From the NCBI RefSeq assembly GCF_008831075.1, contig NZ_WBJX01000004.1, positions 1-64,000 on the forward strand: a stretch of DNA of 64,000 nucleotides. Reading direction: 5' to 3'. Below are positions 53,314 through 61,810 of this stretch, piece by piece (within the stretch, counting starts at the first letter, position 1; every line of letters starts with the position of its first letter). The position numbers and the translations under genes are program-made. The stretch is from Pseudoclavibacter terrae. GTDB taxonomy: Bacteria; Actinomycetota; Actinomycetes; Actinomycetales; Microbacteriaceae. Below the pieces are notes generated by a model. The model made no database searches. It saw nothing but the letters and a program-made list of their open reading frames with translations, and was not told the origin of the DNA.

Positions 53314-53555
53314 GCCAGGAGCAGATCCCCTCGCACGTCGGCCTCGAGCACATCGTGCGCACGGTCAGCGGCAATCCGAGCGAGGACGAGCTCGCCGCGG
53401 CGACGCTTGTGCTCGCGTCGATGATCGAGTCAGCGCAGGACCTCGACCGGCCGCGTGACATCGTCAGGCGGCGCACGACGTGGGAGCTCTCCCAGCGCGG
53501 GATGCGGGGCGGCGGCTCCGCGAGCGACCCGTTCGGCGGCTCCTACCGGAGCTGA
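53310..53555 (+). CDS. accE: Acyl-CoA carboxylase epsilon subunit
   Basis: An 81-residue protein typical of the small actinobacterial epsilon subunit that stabilises the carboxylase complex: a variable N terminus, the [19 protein letters not shown] segment shared by the family, and the C-terminal [11 protein letters not shown] basic Trp-containing motif. The GTG at 53310 overlaps the accD stop in GTGA, so synthesis is coupled. Confidence 0.9.
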   Translation: MSQEQIPSHVGLEHIVRTVSGNPSEDELAAATLVLASMIESAQDLDRPRDIVRRRTTWELSQRGMRGGGSASDPFGGSYRS

Positions 53556-53564
53556 TCCTGCCGC

Positions 53565-54311
53565 ATGCGAACCGAGCGATCGTCTGGCGGGTTCCTGTTC
53601 GCCGTCGTCGCCGTGCTTGCCGTGGTGCTGGTCTTCGCGACCCCTGCCGGAGTGCCCTCCAACGGTGAGGGTGGCGCGACGGCAGCGGAGCCGTGGAGCG
53701 CTGAGGGCGTCCGCGAGTGGTTCGAGGTCAACGTCTTCGGGACGCAGAGCCGTTTCGAACCGGTCGTCGTCGCGCCGGAGGATGCGCAGAGCTCGTCGCT
53801 GAGCTACCCGCCGCTCGTCACGGCCCCGCTCGGTCCGTGGCCGGAGGGGGACGCTGGCATCGACGCGTTCATCGCGGCATCCGGTGTTCCTGCGACCTGG
53901 GCCGCCGATGGCGAGACGGCCTGCCCCGAGGAGGCGCAGGCCTGCACGAAGCAATCGTGGTGCGAGGGCAGCGGCTGCCCGGTCGAGCCTCCGACGGCCA
54001 GCATCCATCTGCGCGCGGATGATGCGACGCTGTTCCCGACGATCACCGACGTGGGCGCGTCGGTCCTGATCCATGAGCTGGGCCACGCACAGCAGGCGTA
54101 CGTCTTCCCGAATCCGGACGAGATGATCCGCGTGCTCGAAGAGGAAGGCTACGGGCAGTTCTCCGGGCGCGACGGCAGCGCCGTCCCCGCGGTCGAGGGG
54201 CACGCCGAGTGCTACACGCAGGCGCTCATCGCGAGCTCAGCGTATTTCGCGGACTGCCCGGTCGATCGCAAGGAGCGCGCCGTTGAGCTGCTTCTCGAGA
54301 AGCGGTCCTGA
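53565..54311 (+). CDS. Exported zincin-like metalloprotease candidate
   Basis: A 248-residue protein with an N-terminal hydrophobic segment (about 9-27) that is a signal peptide or anchor. A HELGH zinc motif at 170-174 is followed by VEGHAECYTQAL, where Glu211 is a plausible third ligand, the arrangement of a gluzincin. Six cysteines (about 120, 127, 133, 138, 216, 230) suggest disulfides outside the cell. I do not recognise a named family. It begins 10 bases after accE and may be co-transcribed. Substrate unknown. Confidence 0.7.
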   Translation: MRTERSSGGFLFAVVAVLAVVLVFATPAGVPSNGEGGATAAEPWSAEGVREWFEVNVFGTQSRFEPVVVAPEDAQSSSLSYPPLVTAPLGPWPEGDAGIDAFIAASGVPATWAADGETACPEEAQACTKQSWCEGSGCPVEPPTASIHLRADDATLFPTITDVGASVLIHELGHAQQAYVFPNPDEMIRVLEEEGYGQFSGRDGSAVPAVEGHAECYTQALIASSAYFADCPVDRKERAVELLLEKRS

Positions 54312-54328
54312 GAAGCCCGCTTTGTCGC

Positions 54329-54334
54329 TACAGT
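54329..54334 (+). promoter_or_regulatory. -10 box upstream of the lipoprotein gene
   Basis: TACAGT, giving a leader of about 26 bases that includes GGGGAG before the ATG at 54367. Confidence 0.5.
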
Positions 54335-54366
54335 GAGCGAAAACCACCGAACCTCCAGGGGAGATC

Positions 54367-54900
54367 ATGGCGAAGACCAGCGTCACATCAGCACTCGCGA
54401 TCGGGGCTCTCGCGCTCCTCGGATTCGGCCTCAGCGGCTGCTCCGCGGCCCAGGAGATCGCGGACTCGGTCGAGGGCGAGCTCTCCGGCGGGGAGAGCGA
54501 GGTCCGCGACGGTGAGACGCAGGAGGTCACCGAGTCGGGTGACCTCGACGTCTTCAAGCTCGCGATGGGTGACTGCTTCAACGACGCCGGCAGCACCATG
54601 GTCAGCGAGATCCCGGTCGTTCCGTGCTCGGAGCCGCACGACTACGAGGTGTACTTCGAGGTCGAGATGCCCGCGGGCGACTACCCGGGTGACGAAGCGA
54701 TCAGCGCGCAGGCGGAAGGCGACTGCACGGCGCAGTTCGCGACCTTCGTCGGGCTTCCCTATGAGGAGAGCGCGCTGAACTTCAGCTACCTCACGCCCAC
54801 GCAGCAGAGCTGGGATGATGCCGATGACCGCCTCATCCAGTGCATCGTCACCGACGAGGCCGCGCAGACGACGGGCAGCCTCGCTGGCGCGGCGCGCTGA
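54367..54900 (+). CDS. Lipoprotein with septum-formation (DUF4190-partner) type domain
   Basis: A 177-residue lipoprotein: a signal sequence ends in a lipobox Leu-Ser-Gly-Cys (Cys25), then an acidic linker, then a domain with conserved LAMGDCFND, VPCSEPHDYEVYF and DADDRLIQCIV, matching the actinobacterial Septum_form family. Its paired cysteines are likely disulfide-bonded outside the cell. The role is suggested to be septation-related by family name only. Start supported by GGGGAG 6-7 bases before the ATG. Confidence 0.82.
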   Translation: MAKTSVTSALAIGALALLGFGLSGCSAAQEIADSVEGELSGGESEVRDGETQEVTESGDLDVFKLAMGDCFNDAGSTMVSEIPVVPCSEPHDYEVYFEVEMPAGDYPGDEAISAQAEGDCTAQFATFVGLPYEESALNFSYLTPTQQSWDDADDRLIQCIVTDEAAQTTGSLAGAAR

Positions 54901-54938
54901 GACCCTCTGGTCTCGTCGTTCGACGAAGACCGTGCGAC

Positions 54939-54977
54939 GAACGCCGGGTGCCTCGCGGATGCGAGTGCCCGGCGTTC
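54939..54977. terminator. Bidirectional intrinsic terminator
   Basis: A 10-bp stem GAACGCCGGG / CCCGGCGTTC (54939-54948 with 54968-54977), extended by inner pairing, lies between convergent genes. Confidence 0.75.
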
Positions 54978-55002
54978 TTCGCGTGCGGCGACGTCGTTCG
55001 GG

Positions 55003-56280
55003 TCAGGCTCGCACGAATCGCGCGATCGTCTCGAAGTGGTGGGTGTTCGGGAAGAGGTCGTAGGCGCGCATCCACTCGAGTGCGTAGCCGTGCGCGAGCA
55101 GGAGCCCCGTGTCGCGGGCGAGGGCGACTGGATCGCAGGCGACGTAGATGAGCTGGGCTGGCGTGAAGCCGACGATGCGGTCGACGACGTCTTTTCCTGC
55201 ACCCGAGCGGGGTGGGTCGAGGATGACGGTGCCGCGGCTGATGCCTTCCCGGTCGAGGTGCGTGGCGTCACGTTCGAGGTGCTTGAGGTACTGGTCGACG
55301 CGTGCCGTCACGGCGCTCGCGCCGCGCCATTCGGCGAGGTTCGCTGCAGCGTGGCCGGTGGCCGCCGCGTTCGACTCGACGGTCTCGATGAACGCGCCTG
55401 GTCCCGCTTCCTGCGCGAAGGCCGCGGCGAGGAGGCCGACGCCCCCGTAGAGGTCGAGGTTCACGGCCTCCGCGTCGACTAGCGCAGGGTCGAGCGCGTC
55501 CGCGACGGCGTTGGAGAGGGTCTCGGCGGCGAGTCGGTGCACCTGCCAGAACCCGTCTTCGTCGACCCGGTACTCGCGCCCGTTGACGACTTCTGTGACC
55601 ACGCCCGGCTTGCGACCGTGGGCACCATCGAGGATGGTGCGCATGCGCGTGTCGAGCTCCGCCGGCGCGACGAGTTCGATGCGCCCGGTTCCAGCGAGGC
55701 GCTCGCCGAGGGGAGCCAGCTCCTCGATGTCGCCGTGCGCGAGCGGCAGCGTCTCGGTCTCGATGACGCGGTGCGAACGAGCGGCGTACGGGCCGACGCG
55801 GCCGTCCTTGTCGACGTGCAGGGTCACGCGGGTGCGCCACCGGGTGCCACCGTTCTCGTCGTCGCCGAGCAGCGGTTCGACGACGCCCTGCCATTCGTGC
55901 CCGGCGAAGCGCGCCATGGATTCGCTGAGCACCTGCGCTTTGAGCTCCCGCTGCCGGGCGAGGCGGATGTGTCCGAGCTCGGCACCGCCAGCCCGGTCCT
56001 CCGGAGCTCGCTCGATGCTCGCCTCCTGCCAGACGTGCGCCTGACGGTCAGCGGATGCGCGCAGCACGTCGGTCGCGACGGCCCGAGCGAACGACTTCCG
56101 CACCTCGGTGATTCGCGCCCGCACCCGCTCCCCCGGCACGGCGTCGGCGACGAACACGACGCGACCCTCGTGGCGAGCCACGAAGATGCCACCGTGCGCG
56201 ATGTCGCCGACTTCGAGTTCGACCTCGTCGCCTGGGGTGATCTCCGCCGAAAGGTGCTGGGTCGTGCCGTCCTGGGTCAT
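55003..56280 (-). CDS. Class I SAM-dependent RNA (uracil-5-)methyltransferase family protein with TRAM domain
   Basis: A 425-residue protein related to RlmC/RlmD/TrmA. An N-terminal TRAM RNA-binding domain (about 10-70, GDIAHGGIFVARHEGRVVF) is followed by a central domain and the Rossmann methyltransferase with LDLYGGVGLLAAAFA (SAM site), ILDPPRSGAGKDVV and the catalytic Cys in YVACDPVALARD. The Fe-S cysteines of RlmD are not evident. The target (23S rRNA or tRNA uridine) cannot be decided. The ATG at 56280 has TAGGCT ending 7 bases upstream. Confidence 0.88.
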   Translation of the reverse strand: MTQDGTTQHLSAEITPGDEVELEVGDIAHGGIFVARHEGRVVFVADAVPGERVRARITEVRKSFARAVATDVLRASADRQAHVWQEASIERAPEDRAGGAELGHIRLARQRELKAQVLSESMARFAGHEWQGVVEPLLGDDENGGTRWRTRVTLHVDKDGRVGPYAARSHRVIETETLPLAHGDIEELAPLGERLAGTGRIELVAPAELDTRMRTILDGAHGRKPGVVTEVVNGREYRVDEDGFWQVHRLAAETLSNAVADALDPALVDAEAVNLDLYGGVGLLAAAFAQEAGPGAFIETVESNAAATGHAAANLAEWRGASAVTARVDQYLKHLERDATHLDREGISRGTVILDPPRSGAGKDVVDRIVGFTPAQLIYVACDPVALARDTGLLLAHGYALEWMRAYDLFPNTHHFETIARFVRA

Positions 56281-56287
56281 GCGCTCG

Positions 56288-56293
56288 AGCCTA
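56288..56293 (-). promoter_or_regulatory. -10 box of a leaderless promoter for the RNA methyltransferase gene
   Basis: TAGGCT on the minus strand, 7 bases before the ATG at 56280. Confidence 0.55.
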
Positions 56294-56327
56294 GCCGGGT
56301 GCGTGCATCCCACCCTCCGGGTGAGGG

Positions 56328-56984
56328 TCAGAGGCGGGCGAAGAGACCGGGGTAGGTGAGGACGAAGGCCTGCTCGTCGGTCGTGATCTCGCGCTCGAAG
56401 GAGCCGTCGACGGCCTGGAAGAGGTAGCGGGTGCGGCCGAGACGACGGTAGCGCTGGCGGTCGAGGAAGACGGCGAACGTCTCGGTGTCGATGTAGGCGA
56501 CCTCGATCTCGCGCTGCTCACCGACCTCGAGGCCGAGCCTGCGCATGGGAAGCGTGTTGGTGAGCGGAGTCGCGCGGATGTCCACATCCAGCGCCCCGCT
56601 CAACTCGGGGGCGGGGCGGTCGCCGACTCGCCAGTCGCCGCGGCCGTTGGACGTGACCGTGAGGCTCTCACCGGAGCGGGGGCGACGGAGGGAGACGAGT
56701 CGGGTGCGCAGCACCGGGTCCGTCTCGAGCAGATACTCGAGCTCCGGATCCTGCGCCGGGTCGGGTGCGCCGGCGACGGGCGCTGAGATTCGGGAGTTCG
56801 CCGTGAGAGCTCCGACGGCGTTCTCGACGACGCTCGCGGATTCCACATGCCCAGTCGCCTCGGCAACCCAGGCGAGCGTGGCGGGAGCCGAGACGGCCTC
56901 GACGCCTGGCGCATCCCACACCACCGATGAGCGGGAGAACCTGGTCTGCCTCGGAGCACGGTACCGCGATTCGAGACGGGTCAC
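56328..56984 (-). CDS. Putative glycolipid-binding family protein
   Basis: A 218-residue beta-rich protein of the PF06475 type: VVWDAPGVEAVS near the N terminus, SNGRGDWRVGDRP in the middle, the conserved core LDVDIRATPLTNTLPMRRL, and YRRLGRTRYLFQAVDGSF towards the end. No signal peptide. The function has only been inferred from the family name. I chose GTG 56984 because of GGGGAGGGG upstream; longer frames to 57263 are Arg-rich and unsupported. TACGAT near 57051-57056 is a possible -10. The stretch to the divergent maf gene holds no other gene. Confidence 0.78.
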   Translation of the reverse strand: MTRLESRYRAPRQTRFSRSSVVWDAPGVEAVSAPATLAWVAEATGHVESASVVENAVGALTANSRISAPVAGAPDPAQDPELEYLLETDPVLRTRLVSLRRPRSGESLTVTSNGRGDWRVGDRPAPELSGALDVDIRATPLTNTLPMRRLGLEVGEQREIEVAYIDTETFAVFLDRQRYRRLGRTRYLFQAVDGSFEREITTDEQAFVLTYPGLFARL

Positions 56985-57174
56985 CCGACGCCCCTCCCCT
57001 CGGAATCTGGGCGCTGGGCCGAACTGCGGAGCCTGATGAGCATGCGACAGATCGTATGCAAGCGGCCTTGGCGCACTCTGGCAGCAGCTGGCGCGTTGGC
57101 TGACCGCGCCCTGACCGGCAGCATCGAGAGCTGTCTCGCGTGCTCTCCACCGCCGCGTCGTCCCACAGCCCCGG

Positions 57175-57180
57175 TACCCT
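57175..57180 (+). promoter_or_regulatory. -10 box of a leaderless maf promoter
   Basis: TACCCT, 6 bases before the ATG at 57187. Confidence 0.5.
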
Positions 57181-57186
57181 CGCCTC

Positions 57187-57837
57187 ATGCGCCTGTACCT
57201 CGCCTCGACGTCGCCCGCCCGTCTCATGCTGCTCCGCCAGGCGGGCATCGAGCCCGTCGTCATCCCGTCGAGCGTGGACGAGGACGCCGTGATCGAGGCC
57301 CGCCTCGCTGAGGGTCCTCTCGAGCCGAGCGACTACGTGCAGCTGCTCGCTCGGGCCAAGGCGCTTGCGGTCGCGGATGCGCCAGACCCGTCGACGGGAG
57401 AACCCATCGACGGGCTGGTGCTCGGCGGCGACTCGATGTTCGAGATCGACGGCCGGATGCTCGGCAAGCCCCACGAGCCGCAGGTGGCCCGCGAGCGCTG
57501 GCTCGCGCAGCGAGGACAGACGGGCACGCTGTGGTCCGGGCACTGGCTCGTCGACCGCCGTGGCGGTTCGAGCGCGTCCGGGGACGGGGTCGGCAGCACC
57601 GCGAGCGCGAGCGTGACGTTCGCCGGCGACCTCGACGACGCCGAGATCGACGCCTACGTCGCCTCGGGCGAGCCGTTGCACGTGGCCGGCGCCTTCACGA
57701 TCGACTCGCTCGGGGCGCCGTTCATCGACCGCATCGAGGGCGACCCGTCGACGGTTGTTGGACTCTCGCTGCCCGCGCTCCGACGGCTCGTGCGCGGGTT
57801 CGGCGTCGAGTGGCCGGAGCTCTGGAACCGGGCCTGA
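57187..57837 (+). CDS. maf: Maf family nucleoside triphosphate pyrophosphatase
   Basis: A 216-residue Maf-like protein that hydrolyses non-canonical nucleotides or dTTP/UTP to monophosphates. The N-terminal LYLASTSPARLMLLRQAGI, the metal-site Asp in LVLGGDSMFEIDG, LGKPHEP and the C-terminal GAFTIDSLGAPFIDRIEGD with VVGLSLPAL fit the family. An insertion in the central part (SSASGDGVGSTAS) is common in actinobacterial members. Leaderless start as above. It follows the accD-accE region in mycobacteria too. Confidence 0.93.
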   Translation: MRLYLASTSPARLMLLRQAGIEPVVIPSSVDEDAVIEARLAEGPLEPSDYVQLLARAKALAVADAPDPSTGEPIDGLVLGGDSMFEIDGRMLGKPHEPQVARERWLAQRGQTGTLWSGHWLVDRRGGSSASGDGVGSTASASVTFAGDLDDAEIDAYVASGEPLHVAGAFTIDSLGAPFIDRIEGDPSTVVGLSLPALRRLVRGFGVEWPELWNRA

Positions 57838-58002
57838 CCCTCCGCGACCCACGGGCTCGCGGCATGCCCCGAGCAAGCGGTTTCGCGCATTCGGACACAA
57901 AATGAGCACAGACGCTCCTCGCGTCTAGCGGATGTCGGAGGCCGGGCGTAACGTCGCGCTCGAGTCGTCAACGGTGACGTCTCACAGGGGAGGGGTCCTG
58001 CC

Positions 58003-60063
58003 ATGTCCGCACCATCATCAGGAGCTTCTGGGCCAGCCCAGGAGATCGTCGACCAGCTCGGTGGGGCCGGGAACATCGACAACCTCACACATTGCGCCAC
58101 CCGGCTGCGATTCCAGTTGCGCGACGCCTCCGGCATCGACCAGGCGGCCGTCGAAGCGATTCCCGGCGTCATGGGGGTCGTGCCCCAGTCTGGCGACCGG
58201 TACCAGGTCGTCATCGGCGGCGGCGTTCAGAACGTCTACAACGACATCCAGGCGCTGCCCTCCATGTCGGGAGGCGGCGCGCCCGCCGATCCGGAGGACG
58301 CGGCCTCCATCAAGGCGGCGGCGAGAGCGAAGGGTCCCCGCGGCAGGTTCGCCTGGCTCGACAGCGTCTTCGAGTTCCTGTCCGACTCGTTCCGGCCCAT
58401 CCTCGGGGCGCTGCTCGGCGCATCCCTGTTCATCACATTCATGGCCCTCATGAGCACGCTCGGCGTCATTCCCAACTGGGCCGACCCTCGCACGGATCTG
58501 CCGCCGTCCTGGCGCTTCCTCAACCTGTGCTGGCAGGCGGTGTTCGTCTTCCTCCCCCTCTACATCGCCTACAACGCGTCGAAGCGGGTCGGGGCCGACC
58601 CGTGGATCGGGTTCGCCATCATGGGCGTCGTCATGCTGCCCGGCTTCACGGGGCTCGCCGATGGCATCGACCCGATCGAGGTGTTCGGCTCCGAGGTGTC
58701 GGTCGTGCCGATCTTCGGACTGCCGCTCACGGTCTTCGACTACAGCTCGCAGGTGTTCCCGCCGCTGCTCATGGCCGCGCTGCTCGGGCCCCTGTACAAA
58801 GGCTTGAAGAAGCTCATCCCCGAAGACCTGCACCTCATCTTCGTGCCGTTCCTGAGCATGCTGATCATGATCCCGCTCACTGCATTCCTCATCGGCCCGA
58901 TCGGCGTCTACACGGGAGCCGGGCTCGCGAACCTGCTGCGGGCGATCAACGACTTCTCGCCGCTCATCTTCGCCATCGTCATCCCGCTCGCCTACCCGTT
59001 CATGGTGCCGCTCGGCCTGCACTGGCCGATCAACGCGATCATGCTCCTCAACATCCAGACGCTCGGCTACGACTACATCCAAGGCCCCATGGGTGCATGG
59101 AACTTCGCGTGCTTCGGCGCGACCGCCGGCGTGCTGTACCTGTCGATCCGCGAGAAGGATGCGCAGATGCGGCAGACCTCCACGGGCGCTCTCGCGGCTG
59201 GCCTCCTCGGCGGCATCTCGGAGCCGTCGCTGTACGGCATCCATCTGCGCTTCAAGCGCATCTACGGGCGGATGCTCGTCGGCTGCCTCGTGGGCGGCGT
59301 CATCATCGGCATCGGCGGCGGCGTCAAGACGAGCGCCTTCGTCTTCACCTCGCTCCTCACGATCCCCGCCTTCGATAACATCCCGCTGTACGCCACCGCG
59401 GTCGGCGCGGCGTTCTTCGTGGCGATGTTCCTCGTCATCTTCTCCGGGTACCGCAGCCCCGAGCAGCAGGCCGCCTTCGAGGCGGCCCGCGTGCCCGTGG
59501 CCGATCTGGAGGCCGCAAAGAAGGGCGAGAGCACGGACGATGTCATCGCGGCAGCCGGCTCCCGCGAGGCCGAGGCGCAGCCGCGCACCATCGAGGTGCT
59601 CTCTCCGCTGGACGGCGAGATCGTGGCACTCTCCGAGGTTCCAGACGCCGTCTTCAGCCAGGGCATCATGGGCCCGGGCGCCGCCATCAAGCCGAGCGGG
59701 AACGTCGTCTACGCGCCCGGAACCGGCACGGTCGCCGTCGCGCAGCCGACCGGCCACGCCTTCGGACTCCAGCTCGACAACGGCCTGGAGGTGCTCATCC
59801 ACGTGGGCATCGACACGGTCGAACTCGATGGCAAGGGCTTCGACGTCAAGGTCAAGGCGGGTGACAAGGTGACGCCGGAGACCGTGCTCGTCGAGTTCGA
59901 CCGCGGCATCGTGGAGGCGGCCGGCTTCTCGCTCGTCACGCCGATCATCGTGCTGAACGCGGCCGCGTTCGCGTCGGTCGAGGCCGTTGGCCTCGGGGGC
60001 GGGAAGGTCGGCACCCCGATCCTCGAGGCGGTGACGAAAGTGACCGCGCCGAGTGAGGCGTAG
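58003..60063 (+). CDS. PTS transporter subunit IIBCA (glucose/beta-glucoside class)
   Basis: A 686-residue phosphotransferase permease. The IIB domain is N-terminal with phospho-Cys31 in NLTHCATRLRF. The IIC domain has about 8-10 helices (roughly 125-490) with GISEPSLYGIHLRFKR, the sugar-site motif. The IIA domain from about 530 carries the phospho-His600 in LIHVGIDTVELDG. This order fits beta-glucoside, sucrose or trehalose permeases; the sugar is not decided. A GGGGAGGGG Shine-Dalgarno precedes the ATG. The 165-base upstream stretch has a possible TAACGT -10 (about 57947) and no antiterminator-type RAT structure that I can see. Confidence 0.93.
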   Translation: MSAPSSGASGPAQEIVDQLGGAGNIDNLTHCATRLRFQLRDASGIDQAAVEAIPGVMGVVPQSGDRYQVVIGGGVQNVYNDIQALPSMSGGGAPADPEDAASIKAAARAKGPRGRFAWLDSVFEFLSDSFRPILGALLGASLFITFMALMSTLGVIPNWADPRTDLPPSWRFLNLCWQAVFVFLPLYIAYNASKRVGADPWIGFAIMGVVMLPGFTGLADGIDPIEVFGSEVSVVPIFGLPLTVFDYSSQVFPPLLMAALLGPLYKGLKKLIPEDLHLIFVPFLSMLIMIPLTAFLIGPIGVYTGAGLANLLRAINDFSPLIFAIVIPLAYPFMVPLGLHWPINAIMLLNIQTLGYDYIQGPMGAWNFACFGATAGVLYLSIREKDAQMRQTSTGALAAGLLGGISEPSLYGIHLRFKRIYGRMLVGCLVGGVIIGIGGGVKTSAFVFTSLLTIPAFDNIPLYATAVGAAFFVAMFLVIFSGYRSPEQQAAFEAARVPVADLEAAKKGESTDDVIAAAGSREAEAQPRTIEVLSPLDGEIVALSEVPDAVFSQGIMGPGAAIKPSGNVVYAPGTGTVAVAQPTGHAFGLQLDNGLEVLIHVGIDTVELDGKGFDVKVKAGDKVTPETVLVEFDRGIVEAAGFSLVTPIIVLNAAAFASVEAVGLGGGKVGTPILEAVTKVTAPSEA

Positions 60064-60099
60064 CCGGAACCGCTGGTCTCGACCACGGAACGGCGCGCG

Positions 60100-61098
60100 T
60101 CACCCCCGGGCGGCCAGGATCTCCCTCGCTGAGATGAGCAGCGTCAGCGCCCGCGCGTCGAACGAGTGGAACTCGGCGACCGTGCGCGCGGTCGCCAGTC
60201 GCTCCGCGGGAGTCGGCCATCCGGTCGCCCCTTCCGCGAGGAGAGCACGGAGCTCGTCGACGGAGGAGTAGGTGCGCACGGAGCCGCCGAACTCGACGGG
60301 GAACCCACCGGTGATCTCGTCGGAGACGACGGCGGCGCCGGCGGCGACCGCGTCGAACAGGCGGTTGGAGACGAAGCCGTGCTGCGCCATATCGTCCCAG
60401 TGATCGTTGAGCACGACGCGCGCGCCGCGGTACGCACCGGGCGCCGCGGCGTTGTCGAGGTACTCGGATCTGATGTGGCGTGCGTCGATGAACTGCTCCC
60501 ACAGGTCGCCGTACACCTCGAGGTCGGCGCCAGCGGCGATGGAGTCTCGCACGATGGGCCGGAAGACGTTGCGCGAGCGCCCGACGAACAGCACTCCGGA
60601 CTCGAGGTCGCCGGGCTGAGGCTCTGGCGTGAACCGCTCAGCGTTGGTGGCCTGGAGCAGCGGCCGGATCTCGCGGTCCGCGCGCGACATGACGGCGGCC
60701 CACGGCACGCTCGCGGCGAGGCGCAGGTCGAAGGGCAGGTCGAGCTCCTCCTCGCTCACCCAGTCCGGGTGGCTGATGATCCAGAGGATATTGACGGCTC
60801 CGTCGACGAGTTCGGGGCGGTGGAACCCGCGGAGGTGCAGAGCAACATCGTCCTGCACGCTCGGGTCAGGCCGGTTGCGCGTCCCCCAGCGGTCGACGTA
60901 CACGGTCTGCCCGAGGCGGCGCAGGGCGGCCGCGAGGTCGTCCGCGTAGAACACGTCCCCCCAGACGTCACCTTCCGGGGAGTCTGGAGCCGGCACTTTG
61001 ATGGCCCACGTCAGCGGGGGTTCGTCCATGGTCGCTCCGACGGCACGCCTGGCGCGGGACAGCAGAGCACGAAGGAGGTTCTCGGCGCGGGGGGACAC
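60100..61098 (-). CDS. CgeB/YkvP-like glycosyltransferase family protein
   Basis: A 332-residue GT-B-like protein. The N-terminal half has WAIKVPAPDSPEGDVWGDVFYA and NILWIISHPDWVS. The C-terminal half has LFVGRSRNVFRPIVRDS and GARVVLNDHWDDMAQHGFVSNRLFDAVAAGAAVVSDE, the glycosyltransferase 1-like motif of spore-maturation CgeB/YkvP proteins. Donor and acceptor unknown. The GTG at 61098 has TAAGCT ending 6 bases upstream (61105-61110). It converges on the PTS gene. Confidence 0.8.
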   Translation of the reverse strand: MSPRAENLLRALLSRARRAVGATMDEPPLTWAIKVPAPDSPEGDVWGDVFYADDLAAALRRLGQTVYVDRWGTRNRPDPSVQDDVALHLRGFHRPELVDGAVNILWIISHPDWVSEEELDLPFDLRLAASVPWAAVMSRADREIRPLLQATNAERFTPEPQPGDLESGVLFVGRSRNVFRPIVRDSIAAGADLEVYGDLWEQFIDARHIRSEYLDNAAAPGAYRGARVVLNDHWDDMAQHGFVSNRLFDAVAAGAAVVSDEITGGFPVEFGGSVRTYSSVDELRALLAEGATGWPTPAERLATARTVAEFHSFDARALTLLISAREILAARG

Positions 61099-61104
61099 CG
61101 GGTC

Positions 61105-61110
61105 AGCTTA
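61105..61110 (-). promoter_or_regulatory. -10 box of a leaderless promoter for the CgeB-like gene
   Basis: TAAGCT on the minus strand, 6 bases before the GTG at 61098. Confidence 0.5.
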
Positions 61111-61142
61111 ACCGTCGGAGACGGTGTCGGCCCGATCCTCGG

Positions 61143-61703
61143 TCATCGCGGCGCGACGACGGATGCGCCTCGGATGAGCTCCTCGAGGTCGCGGACGTGG
61201 ACAGCCGGAACGGGGAGGTTCGACCGTTCCGCGGCGAGGCGGATGCGCTGCTCGATATCGGCGTTCTCCGCGAGCTGGTCGGCGGCCCCCGACTCGGCTG
61301 CGACCTCGCGGACGAGGATGAGCTGCGCATCGGCCGGCCAGCGGTCGGCGCGTTCGTCGACGCGCGCTGCGTCGCTGGCGCCAGCCACCCGGAGCTTGCC
61401 GAGAAGGCGCTCCGCCACCTGCTCGGCGGTCCCCTGACCGAGCTCGCCGAGCAGCACCCCGAAGTGCGTGACCTCCCCGATGTTCAACTCGATGCTCTCG
61501 CGCAGCTCCGCGAGCGCCTGCGGGGTGGTCGCGGTGAGCTCGACGGGCATGATCGCGTCGGCGTAGTCGTCGACGAGCAGCGCGAAGGGCGCGACGTCGC
61601 GGCCCACGATGGCAACCGTGCTGCCCCCGCGCAGGAGGGCATCGGCGAGGCGTCGGTCGGCCCCGTTCTCGCCGCCGGCGATGCACCAGGTCTCATTGCT
61701 CAT
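61143..61703 (-). CDS. Degenerate SDR-like Rossmann-fold protein
   Basis: A 186-residue protein whose N terminus reads like a short-chain dehydrogenase (WCIAGGENGADRRLADALL, VAIVGRD, LTATTPQALAELRESIE), but the dinucleotide loop is altered (AGGENGAD where TGxxxGxG is expected), no Tyr-x3-Lys exists, and the protein ends about 60 residues short. It is likely a pseudo-enzyme or a remnant. It is divergent from a MarR gene sharing a promoter region, which suggests MarR controls it. GGAG precedes the ATG at 61703; TATAGT at 61752-61757 is the likely -10. Confidence 0.65.
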   Translation of the reverse strand: MSNETWCIAGGENGADRRLADALLRGGSTVAIVGRDVAPFALLVDDYADAIMPVELTATTPQALAELRESIELNIGEVTHFGVLLGELGQGTAEQVAERLLGKLRVAGASDAARVDERADRWPADAQLILVREVAAESGAADQLAENADIEQRIRLAAERSNLPVPAVHVRDLEELIRGASVVAPR

Positions 61704-61751
61704 GATCGACTCCGTTCTCTGCGGCGCGCTCGCTTGGCACCTGCACCCCGA

Positions 61752-61785
61752 ACTATACTTAGCTAGATCCTCACTATTAGAGTGA
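61752..61785. promoter_or_regulatory. Divergent promoter/operator region for MarR and SDR-like gene
   Basis: Minus-strand TATAGT (61752-61757) and plus-strand TAGAGT (61778-61783) face opposite ways in a clearly AT-rich stretch. A TAGCTA palindrome (about 61760-61765) and the near-palindrome CACT-N5-AGTG around 61772-61784 are candidate MarR operators. Confidence 0.5.
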
Positions 61786-61810
61786 TGCTCGGCAATCTCA
61801 GGAGGTTCCC

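Noticed and set aside
57838-58002. LicT/BglG-type antiterminator (RAT) upstream of the PTS gene
   Set aside because: A small AGACG/CGTCT hairpin is visible, but there is no RAT consensus, no following terminator, and no BglG-family gene nearby.
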